A stretch of DNA of 64,000 nucleotides. Origin: Bombardia bombarda (Eukaryota > Ascomycota > Sordariomycetes > Sordariales > Lasiosphaeriaceae). The DNA is taken from NCBI GenBank assembly GCA_030512295.1, contig JAULSR010000002.1, positions 8,556,001 through 8,620,000 on the forward strand, given 5' to 3'. A program made the translations under genes and the position numbers. A model generated the notes under the pieces. The model was not told the DNA's origin. It saw only the letters and a list, made by a program, of their open reading frames with translations, and made no database searches. This document shows, in pieces, positions 45,301 to 55,500 of this stretch (within the stretch, counting starts at the first letter, position 1; each line of letters opens with the position of its first letter).

Positions 45301-48300
45301 GACTCTCTCAGCCGCCAACAAGCTGACAGTTTTTTACATCCACATATATTTAGTATGTTCAAGTTTATATAAACACGACCAACAAACATCAGCAACAGTA
45401 GTAGCTGTAGCTAACCATCATAACCAGCATACCGCCACAAGCAGCTGTTTGTCCACCATCAGGGAACAATCTGCCTACCGACTTACACAGCACCTTCTCG
45501 CAGTATTAGTTAGTAACCCCGCCATTTAGCGCTCGCTCAACCCTTGACATCCAAGATGAGGGTCTAACCGTCCAACCATCCACCACTAGCGAAGAATGCC
45601 ATGTGAATGGTCAGTTGGTCACGGCCAGCCAGGCCAGCTACCGAGCTCCCCACGACACCATTGCCAAGGCCAAATCTGAAACAGGGCAGAACAAGGAAGG
45701 TGATGTGATTGTTATTTTCTTTCCCTTCTTGTTCTTGAAACGAGGGTTCATTCTTTTAGGTTGCTGTTACAGGCGGTGAACCCGTACATTACGTTAAGGT
45801 AGGTAGGTAAGGAACATTGAATGTGTCTGTCTATCTCCTTTGGGTGCGTTTGTGTTTGGTTGCCAAAGCTCTCTCCCATTGGTGGGTGTGGTATGTGTTC
45901 CTGAAAAGAGCAAAGCTTGCATGAACGGCGGGAACGGGATCCTGAAAGGGAAAGAAGGGCGAAAAGGGGGGGGATGAGGGTAAGATGGAAGAACTAACTG
46001 AGTGCAGAAGCAAAGCCAAAGAAAAAAAAGGTTGGATTGTGCAGAATCAGATGTGACGACTTGTGTTTGCTTGCGCACCTTGCTTCTTTGGTGCCGCCCC
46101 TGTACTGTGCTGTGCTGCGCTGTACCTGGCAGGTGATGATGCAACCATATGCAGGAACGAGATGCCACAACCACGCAGGTGCTGAAAGCTACCTAGCTCA
46201 AAAAGGCACTTACTTCACAGAGGGGAATGCGGCATCAGAACCTAAGTGCAAGTGCAAGTAGCTGGCCCAGTTGGGTAATCATTCATCAGAATTCAGCCTG
46301 TGCCCCGGGTAGGGTAGCTCGGTAGACAAGGTGTGGTGTTGCAGATTTTCGAAACAAGCGCCCTCGCGCCGCTGGGGCTGGGGGGCCCTGGCTGGTTGGG
46401 CTGGTGAGGAGAGAGAGGGGCCGAGGACGGGCACCACCGCCGTTGTTGCTTCAGGGGTCAGGGAAAGATGTGAAACTCGACTCAGGAGGGAAAAAAAAGA
46501 CGCCGTCACATTTTGATTTTTGTTCTTTCCAGATCCACCAGGGGATACCCAGGCTATGGTTACATCGGTCGACATCGTCAAGTTGGTTGTTGTCGTGGTC
46601 GTAGTGTAAGCATGGACCATGAATCCATGACCATCACCACTTGAACCCGGCTATTGGATAGGGATGGCAGGCCACCACCAAGAAAGAACAGCCCGGGGCT
46701 GGCCTGCCTGCCTTGACCTTCCATGTGCTTTTCGATTGACCGCTGGGCGGCCATGATCTGTGTACTTCTTGTTCTTGTTCTTCTTCTGGCATGCCGAGCT
46801 TGGTCCAGCCAGGCAACGCATCATGCTTGGCAGGCAGAACAAGACGAGGAGGCGAGCGAGCATGGACCGCGGCTCGGCTGCTAAAGTCATGACAAAATGG
46901 GCGAGCGAGTGGCTTCCGAAGGATGGAAAAGTATGGAGACATCCGAGCGGCAGAGGAGGATACCCTTACCTATCTCAGGTAGCTACAGTAGGTCTCTGCA
47001 TACTTTGGAGTTACTCGCCGCTCTCTGTGCCGCAAGCGAGGGGGGCAATGAAAAGAGGCGAAGAACGCAAGTAACAGGGAGGGAGACGGGATGGACTGTC
47101 AAGCAAGCTCGAAATAAGACTTACTGTACACCAATGTGTGCAAGCAACAAGCACTCATCAAGCATTTGCTAATGGTTGATGGTTGGCGACCAACCAACAA
47201 ACCAGACCATGGTCGGTCGTCTGTCTGCACACACATGTCTCTGCAGAGCCTCTGCAGATCTGGATCTTCGCATCTCTTTTTTTTTCCCCGCCGCAGCCGG
47301 TAGCAGAGGCTGAGGTCAGCAAACGCAGCAGCAGGCAGGACAAATTCAGGTACAGTTATTCCGTACATGACAGACCATCTGACCGTGCGCGTAAAGTACC
47401 TGCGTATTCCTAGTGCAGAGTTGTCAGTACTGGTCTGTTCTAGTCTAGGCTGGTCGGCTCAGGTCCGATCACCTTCCTCTCCATCCTGGATGTACCCTGC
47501 CAGGCGAGGTAGGTCTGTGGGTGTGTGCTCAACTGGCGTGCATGTACAAGTTGTATCTGCCCAAAATTCTGAAACATGGCAAGTCAACTGCTCCCCTACT
47601 TTGCCTTGCTACTCATTCTCTTGTTTCTTATTCAGAATCCAAGTCAAATCCGACTCAGACCCGATGGGTAACACGACATGACGCTTGATAGAAAAAGAGG
47701 GAAAATGATGAACGACTGACTTTTGAACACACCACCTACACGACACAGACAACATGAATATGGTTCTTGTCATCACCCCTGACTGACCCGACCTGACCGA
47801 GGTATCACAGTCAAGTACCGGTAAGGCGAGGCTGAATCGTACACCCGGGGGAAGATGGAACCCATCTTTCGAGTCAAAGATACCTAGCCGAGGAGTGGTA
47901 TGGCGACATGATCGACTTTCGGGATCTCTTGTTAGTCGGTTTGGTCCTTGGCCTTGCCTGCTCGGCTGCTGGGTCTTGAATCTGGGGTAGGTAAGGTAGC
48001 GTAGACCACCGCCATGTACGTACGTACTTGGCAATGGAGGTCTCGCTGTTTCATCTTTGCCGTGCCCATCCATCTGTCTGTCTATCCATCCACATATGAT
48101 CACCGCCACCGCGACCGCAACCCTACAGCGTGTATAAGTCAGTGTTCTTTACTACAACATCCACTAAGCCAGGGAGGGGGAGGGGGCCATTTCCCCAAAG
48201 AGATCCTACTTACCTTAGTTACCCCTACGCTTAACGAACAGCATGCGGCCCATTCTCCCTCGTCACTCACTTGCATCCACCTATGACAGCCAGCAGTCAA

Positions 48301-49970
48301 CACCACCACTCGATATATACCCGCTGGGTCAAGGAGATCGACAATCTGAAACCAGAGAACCCCGGAGGCATGATCACCACCGCCGCCACTCTCTCGCTCG
48401 CTGTTCGGTATGTCCATGGCTGGCATACACTAGGCAGCTGTATGGTAGTTAGACTAAACCCCGCTGTCCCACCCAGTGAAGCATCCTTGTGAAGGGAGGG
48501 GGGTAGCTAGGCATAATTCTTGAACTGACCAAAGTCAACAAGAGACCGGTGGTGGCAACCAGTAGGTCCAGCAGCCAGGTGACAAAGGCGGATATCCACT
48601 TGTCAGCTAGCCAATGTAGATCTAGACCTGGATGGAGACATCAACTTCATCTGTTCATGACCGTCGCCAGGCAGGCCAGGCCAGGCTTCTTCCGCCCTTC
48701 CTTCCTGCCTAGCGGCGAGTGCATAAATCCTTCTTGGAATCATCCCCCCCATCCATGTATACACACACATGGGAGGGCCTACTTCGAGAATCCATACACC
48801 ACTAATATCCTTCCGAGAGCCCCGTCTGTAGTGTAGCATACTTAAGAAACGAACATGCTCGGCAGTAGTAAGTAAGCAAGTAGTATTAGGCGGCAAGTCT
48901 GAGAGATGGATTGGCCTGGCCTGGCTTAGCCTGGTCTGAGGATGCTATGCCCCCTTCCTTGTTCGTCGACATGCCGGCGGTGCCGCCGCCGCCCATTGAC
49001 AGGGAATCTTGCATGTTTTGTGCTCGTAGTGCCTGACTGGCTGGCTAACTGGTTGCCTGGAAATATTCCGTTGTTTGATGAGTGAATGAAGAGATGCTCC
49101 GAGGTCGGTTGTCTGGGTAGGTGATCAGCATGTATGTTTGTATGTATGTAATGCTCGCAAGGCTACCTACGCAAGGGACGATCGATGCTTGAGGGTCTAG
49201 CGTCTGAATGTCACGCTGTTTGTTAGTTTTGATCGTGTGAAATCTGTGTCTAGAATATGAAATAGTTAGATAGGGGCTTGTTAGACTGCGGGGAATGAAC
49301 TCCTCCATTTCCTCGATGATGGCCTTCCAGATGTTTGTTGTGGGAGAAAAAGTGTGTACATGTTTAACTTCTAATCCGTAGTGGTCGCCAATTTTCATTG
49401 GCCTGTATAAGGTAGTTGAGAAACTGAAAGCTAGCAGAGATAAGTTTGTGTAATAGATCTTAGTATGAACTGTATATATGAGAGTGTCTTTCCACATTGG
49501 GGTTTCATTGTGCTCTTTTCTTGAAAGAATGGATAAACTCCTTTGCTGACCAGCTGAGGATAAACACCATAATCAAGATAGAATTTTGTGGTGAATTTTA
49601 TGTCGTGAACGTTGTCAGTAACACATGTCGTTTCCGAGGAGTTGACGTTGGGATACACGCCGAGTAACATCTTGCATTGCATATATATATTGAACCATGG
49701 GAAAGTGTCTAGCCTCAACATGTACGCCGAGATCCTTTTAGTAACGAAACGTTCAAGACCATATAGTCAACAGAGTATTACGTAGCTAAGATGAAGAGCG
49801 TAGTATAAATGAAGCAGTTGAGTCATCGTTACAGAAACATCGTTGCTGGTGATTTGGGGGTATCAGGCCAAAGGCCATGCCAATAAAAATATAGCTAACT
49901 CGACATTAAACATAACGGTAATGGAACGATTCTAAAAGGCTGCGTGCTAAGATTGCTGCTTGTTTTCCCT
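39331..49970. other. Very long gene-free interval
   Basis: Over 10 kb without a convincing coding gene, in a window where neighbours are usually under 1.5 kb apart. Open frames are short, overlap on both strands and carry no domain I know (the longest, 47609-48109 and 49045-49497 on the minus strand, are unremarkable). The sequence is not strongly AT-rich, so it does not look like a RIP-mutated repeat, and no terminal repeats or transposase remnants were found. It contains a run of 24 G (41429-41452), GA repeats near 43060, and scattered motifs of the kind CCTACCTACCTT or its complement (near 41765, 43790, 44730, 45800). Confidence 0.55.
41429..41452 (+). repeat. Poly-G tract, 24 bases
   Basis: Uninterrupted G24 in the gene-free interval. 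It could form a quadruplex and its exact length is unreliable in most sequencing data. Confidence 0.95.
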
Positions 49971-52025
49971 CTAGGCGGCCTTAACCTTCTTCTCCAGAAG
50001 CTTCAGTCCCTCCTTCACTTTAGGGCAGTAGTGTTTCCTCAACAGCTCACCCTCCCAGACTGTCGCTGTGAACGGATTACTTCCCTCGACAGTTTCGCTC
50101 AAGGGCTTGAATGTGCCATCGCCCTTTCTCTCCTCAGTATTCCACATGGAGTTGATCTTCTTTCCATGTGTGTGCATCACATCGTGCAAGAGACCTAGTA
50201 CCGCCTGGGATGACTTTTCCGGCATATGCAATGTTGCCGACATGAGCTGCTTCGTGAAGGCGGCCAGACGGAGAGGAGGCACTGAGCGGATGTTCCAGGG
50301 CGGGAGGAGAACTCCACTGAGGCATCTCATCAGCAGAACGGTGGTGGTTTGAAGGTTGACTCTGAAGTTTCTTCGGCCGTTGGCGAACGCGCTATCGGGG
50401 TCTTGGAGGTGAAGGGACTTTGCGCCAAGCTCAAGATCCGGGTTGACCGAGAGACTGAAAAGGCATCTGAACAGATTTGTGATGAAAAAGGACAGATCGA
50501 GATGCAGGTCAGATCGTGCATTGTGCGCATCTTGGCCTGCCAAAAGCGCAAAGGCGGTGACGGTGCAAAGAAGAGCCTCTCTGCTTGTATCTCGGACATT
50601 CTCGAGCCCGTCGTCTTCGTCATCATCTTCATCCTCCTCCTCCTCATCCTCGTCCAAGACAGCGTCACTGTAGCGAATCAAATCTTTCAGAGCTTCAAGC
50701 AGGTCACCGAAGAACTGTTGGTTGATGAGATGGGCGTATTTGGCCAAGCCTTCCAGCACAGCTCCCATAAGATTTGGTACCCGAGCCTTGAGGATTCTGA
50801 AATAAGTAGCAAAGACCATCTTCAATGTCTCAGACTGCATGTAGTCTCTTTCCTCGTGACTGACACTGGCATCAGCCACGGCCATGACTTTCTCGGCCGC
50901 CTTCTGCTCTTTGAGCATTTTGCGCTCCTTTTTGGTACGGAACACCTTCTCTTTGTTCTTCTTGCTGACTGGTGCTTCTGTAGGGCGAGTGACAGAGTCA
51001 TGGGATGCCTTGCCAGAAAATTCGGACAGCAGACGCAGATGAAGAAACAGGTTCAGAACGCTCTCATCGACGGAGTACTCCCGAGCTCTCATCATCTTGG
51101 AAAGTAGAGAAGCGGCCTCCATAGATGGCCTTCCCTCCTCGTCATCTTGAAACAGCTTCTCCATGGCCTTCAGACACTTGACGAATTCGATATCCATGAC
51201 CCGAGTGCTCAACTTTCTCACCAGAATCTTGAGCAGATCAGTTCGGAAGTTGAAATGCGGAACGGAATTCAAGAGTGTGCAAGCGCATGTGATGGCAATG
51301 CTCGAGATCTTATTACCGGGCCTGTCGTAGCCCACAGGACGAGCACTCGCATACTTGGCGAGCGTCTTAAGGTACTCTTGGTAGCCAGACACCAGAGACT
51401 GCTCGTATACCCGTACCCGCTTTACGTCCTTTGACAGCTTCTCCTTGGCGTCGTCCGTCGCAGGTCGTATCCGGTAGCCGGGAATGAGATCTTTGTAGAC
51501 TGCCATCTGCGTGACGAGGCAGAGCTTCTGGATGGCAACGAGCCGATTCTCGCCGACCGCCGCCATGGCCTTGAAGGCACCCGGATGCTCCTCGGGGTCC
51601 TCATTGAGCTTCGTAGCAATCTGTGCTAGCTCTTCCTGGGCTCTTCGGATCTGCTCGCGCTCTGAGATTCTGGGGGCTTCGGGAATGGGCGCTGGGGGCT
51701 CGTCGGGGAGGACTTCGTTGTCTCCATTGCCCTCGAGCCAGTCCTCGTCGCTCGCTATCGATCTTGTGTCATCGTCCTGGACGACCCAAGAACCTTGGGC
51801 AGTTTTGACAGGAAGTTTGCCGCTGACCTCCTCGGCGGGATCTCTCTTCTTGTCCTTCTTGTTCTTGCCCTTCCTCGGGCGGGACTCGTAGTCGTTTTCG
51901 AGACTCCAGCTCGAAGCGCTCTTGAAGAATGCTTTCTGCACCTTTGCATCACTGGGCGCTGATTCCTGTCCAGCTTCCGACAGGGGGGGTGTCAGCCTTC
52001 TTCTTTTGGACGGGTGGGAAGCCAT
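49971..52025 (-). CDS. NOC3: NOC3, nucleolar complex protein of 60S assembly
   Basis: A single exon of 684 aa when started at 52025 (MASHPSKRRRLTPP), the usual form of this family's N-terminus. The frame is open upstream to an ATG at 52166, which would add 47 residues of promoter-like sequence. Noc3 pairs with Noc2 in pre-60S particles moving from nucleolus to nucleoplasm and has also been tied to replication initiation in yeast. After a basic, acidic and Ser-rich N-terminus comes the NOC3p domain (AQEELAQIATKLNEDPEEHPGAFKAMA, LCLVTQMAVYKDLIPGYRIR, SLVSGYQEYLKTL). The CBF/Mak21 domain is in the C-terminal third (KMVFATYFRILKAR, PNLMGAVLEGLAKYAHLIN, FRVNLQTTTVLLMRC). A run of acidic residues interrupts that domain. 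Divergent from UTP10 across 520 nt. Confidence 0.95.
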   Translation of the reverse strand: MASHPSKRRRLTPPLSEAGQESAPSDAKVQKAFFKSASSWSLENDYESRPRKGKNKKDKKRDPAEEVSGKLPVKTAQGSWVVQDDDTRSIASDEDWLEGNGDNEVLPDEPPAPIPEAPRISEREQIRRAQEELAQIATKLNEDPEEHPGAFKAMAAVGENRLVAIQKLCLVTQMAVYKDLIPGYRIRPATDDAKEKLSKDVKRVRVYEQSLVSGYQEYLKTLAKYASARPVGYDRPGNKISSIAITCACTLLNSVPHFNFRTDLLKILVRKLSTRVMDIEFVKCLKAMEKLFQDDEEGRPSMEAASLLSKMMRAREYSVDESVLNLFLHLRLLSEFSGKASHDSVTRPTEAPVSKKNKEKVFRTKKERKMLKEQKAAEKVMAVADASVSHEERDYMQSETLKMVFATYFRILKARVPNLMGAVLEGLAKYAHLINQQFFGDLLEALKDLIRYSDAVLDEDEEEEDEDDDEDDGLENVRDTSREALLCTVTAFALLAGQDAHNARSDLHLDLSFFITNLFRCLFSLSVNPDLELGAKSLHLQDPDSAFANGRRNFRVNLQTTTVLLMRCLSGVLLPPWNIRSVPPLRLAAFTKQLMSATLHMPEKSSQAVLGLLHDVMHTHGKKINSMWNTEERKGDGTFKPLSETVEGSNPFTATVWEGELLRKHYCPKVKEGLKLLEKKVKAA

Positions 52026-52545
52026 GGTGCAGGCTGGTGGTGTCGGTGGTGTCTTGATATACTGTCGGTGGGGAAATGTGAAAGTGCGCGGTGGTGAGCC
52101 AGGCATGATTTTTTGGTCCATCTTTTTTTTCTGGAACCTTGAACAACCGCTAACTTTACCCCACATCTTCCTTATCGGCTATGCTGATTGGCTCGCAGCG
52201 TTTATCGAAGACCGCATCCTAAAAAAATTATTGAAGATGAGATGCGGCGGCAGTAGCTTGCGCATCCGAATAGGAAGGAACTTGCGCCTGTCTTTTCCTG
52301 TCCCTCCCACGACACCACCGTGCTTTACTGTAGCTTGTTTATCCCACCGGACCTATAATACCGGCGGATAGCTATTTTGCAGCATATTTCTACAAATCAC
52401 GACCTTCGAGTTCCAGTCGTGTGCCGAAAACCCGACGATAATCTCCTGCGAGTCGAACCCGCGCACTGTCGATGTCTTCGTGACCGTTAGGCACAACTAG
52501 GATCGAAGGAGAAAGAGAGACTGAAGTGTCTTAATATTGTCGAAT
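52026..52545. promoter_or_regulatory. Bidirectional NOC3/UTP10 promoter
   Basis: A 520-nt region shared by two divergent ribosome-biogenesis genes. An A-rich RRPE-like stretch (52221-52230) is followed by AGATGAGATG at about 52235-52244, which holds the PAC core GATGAG at 52236-52241. Spacing and order resemble the motif pair upstream of URB2. No coding sequence seen. Confidence 0.5.
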
Positions 52546-55500
52546 ATGGCGTCCTCTTTGCAGGCGCAATTGGCGCAGATTGCGACAAACTCGCGAAGCA
52601 GTCTAAACACCAAGGCCCTGAAGGCAGCCCACGGGAAATCCTTGATCTTTGAGCCCCGAGTTGCCGCTGGCCAGACATTTGCCGAGATTTACGCCATCTG
52701 CTCTGAGGGCTTCGAAGACCTTTGCCATTTGGACCCTCGCTTCACTCAGTTCAGGGACAGCCTGTTCAGCGACCAGAGTCAAGATGCCGACAGAACGCAA
52801 ATGACGGCAGAGGAGAACGCAGCTTTGACCAAGCATGTCGAGGCCTTCCTACACCTTTCTGGGAGCCGGCTGCGTCTCATGCCAGCAATTAAGGCCATTG
52901 AGTGGTTGCTTCGAAGATTTCGGTAAGCCGGCCTTCTTGCCTAGCAACTCGTTTGCTTGATTCTGACATAGTTGCAGCATCCACGAGTTCAACACAGGGG
53001 TCCTCATCGCTACCTTTTTGCCCTATCACACCATTCCGGCCTTTGTAACTTTGCTCTCTATCTTGCCCTCCAAGATTCCCAAGGAGTACACGTTCCTCGA
53101 CCCTTATATTCGCTCTCTCACCTCCCCACCTCGGGCTGCCATCGTCCAGCAAGCCACAAACCGGCCCGATCTACTGTCCGCTATCTCCGAGTACACCCTC
53201 CAAACATGCAGGGTGAAGCAAGGATACCCAGGATTGATATCTTTCTGGGGTGGAATTATGGCGGAGGCCGTAAACGGCATGCTTGATAAAATGCGCTCCG
53301 GAAGAAGGAGCATCCAGATGCAGAACGACCACACCCTCCTGCAGCAGATCGGACCGGTCCTGAGCGAATCAATGGTCATGAAGGATGTCCCCGGCCTGCA
53401 AATCGCAAGTTATATGATTGTCGCGATTCTTTCCTCTAAGGGTGGTCTGGATGATGGCGCGCTTTCTGCGTTCATGGATCAGCTTGTTCATGGGTGGACG
53501 AAGGAGACCTTCCGTACGGGACTTGTATGTCTCTGCATCCTGACTCAGCACCGATCTGCCAAGCAACTCTCCGCGAGAGTCACCAAGGCCCTCCTCAAAG
53601 CGCAAAATCTTGCCCCGACCCTGTACGAGATCAGCCAGAGCCACCGGGTTGACAAGCTCGCCAATGGGCTTGCGCTTGCTCTGGTCGATAGACTCTACAA
53701 AAAGGGCGATATTCGCAGTCTTCCTGTGATCAACTCTCTCCTTGTTAGTAGGATTCTCCAGGAGAAGCAGGTCAAGGTTATCTACAAGACCATGCTCGTT
53801 GCAGCTCATAAGATTAGGGATGAGGTTGATGCGGATGGCCACATCCGCAAGGAGCTTGGCTCAACTTTGGTTAGCCTGGCTCAGGCCAGCGGAGAAACTG
53901 GAGATGCTATTAGAGCAGCCATTGAGGACGTGGATTTCAATATTGAGGAACTCGAGTTGAGCTTGGGGACGGCAATTCGTCCTAAGCTTGCCATTGAGCA
54001 GCCCCTTGATGTTCTCGCTGTCGACAATGCCCCGAGTGTTCCCGAGAAGCAGGAAGACCTTGAGGTTGCTCTTGAAAGATTATCAAAACTGGACCACCCA
54101 ACATCCTGTCTGTCTCAGGAGCCCAGCAGTCTTGTAAACGAGCTTTATTCGTTCTTCCTCTCAGTAGCTGCGAGTGAGACTGACCTTCAAAGATTTGACG
54201 AGGCCCCCGTTTTGAGCCGGCCCCAAGCACCTACAACACCCTTTTACTTCACTTTCTACATGAAGATCTGGTGCGGGCCGTTCCCAACCCTAGCCAAGGT
54301 CGCAGCCTTGGACCGAGTCAAGACCAGATTGAAGGAGGAGGATTGCGCCGCTCAGAGCTTTCAGGAGATGATCCCTTACTGTATTGTCGCACTAAGCGAC
54401 CCTGCAAGGAAGGTTCGTCGGGCAGCAGCGGATCTCTTAGCCGTCTTGGGACTCTCGTTCGACCACGCATCTGTCGTGCGACATATTTGGGCGTCTGAAG
54501 AGCTTTATGGTCAACCCGGTGCTGTTACCCACTTGAACTTCGAAAGTGCGAAATCACTTGTTCATTCCGTTCTGCTACCGTCTCTTGAGGAGGCTGTGAT
54601 TCACGAGGGCCACGTTTTAACGGCCCTTAGCAACTCGTTGGAAAGTTCGCGAGATGCTGAGAAGAAGCAGCTTTCTCACGGAACAAGGCTTTCCATTATG
54701 AAGTTCTTGTGTAATCATGTTACGGCAACACCGCTCCTTACCGTCAAACTTCGGCTGCTCAAGTCACTCAACAAGATCCGGAGCATCTCTGGCACCTCCA
54801 GAACTGACCTCCTTCTTCCGGTACTGCGTTCGTGGGCTTCGCTGTCTAAGGATCAGGCTCATCAGCTTGCCAGCCAGGAACTACTGGGTGAGACGGTTGT
54901 TGATGTGGCCTGTGCAGACATCGTCATTGCCAATAACGCAGCTGGCTTGGAATTACTTTTCGAGATGGTCCAGGAACCTCAGACCGCTGCAAGACCCCAT
55001 CTTATTCAGTCTTTCTTCAACCGCATTCAGAAAATGTGGCCATCCATGAAGACCGAAACCCAGTATGCCACAGCTCGCACAATGCTGGGTCTTTCACAAG
55101 CTGCCCGCCTTCCCTCGTCTGAACAAAACTCCATTCCTATGGAGGCAGCTGATCTCCTGCGGAAGGTCGATCTGACGACAGACATTCTCCTTGCCTTTTT
55201 GGATTCCCTCCAAGATGAGGTCACACTAGTGACAGAGCCTCCAGCAAAGAAGCGGAGAAGAGTCAGCATGACGGAACAAAAGCGAATCGTGAACCTGCAA
55301 ACTAGCCCTGAGGTTCACACGGCTTTGAACAAGACTACGTTCGTGCTTGAACTTGTCCAGGAATCTAGCCCAGCAAAGCATCCCCAATTACTCTCAAATC
55401 TCTTCACAACGCTCTCGGATCTCCAGCACCTTAGAACACTGGTTGGGTCTGAGCTGGGTTATCTCCAGAGCCTGGTGCTAAGCAGTCTCCTTGCAATGAT

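Noticed and set aside
47609..48109. 166-codon open frame in the gene-free interval
   Set aside because: No recognisable motif and no splice partners; length is within chance expectation for this base composition.
52430..52505. tRNA-like sequence on the minus strand with a B-box-like GGTTCGACTC and a D-arm-like hairpin
   Set aside because: The anticodon arm and a seven-pair acceptor stem cannot be formed and the T-stem does not pair properly. It lies in the NOC3/UTP10 promoter and is better seen as a chance match or a degenerate relic.
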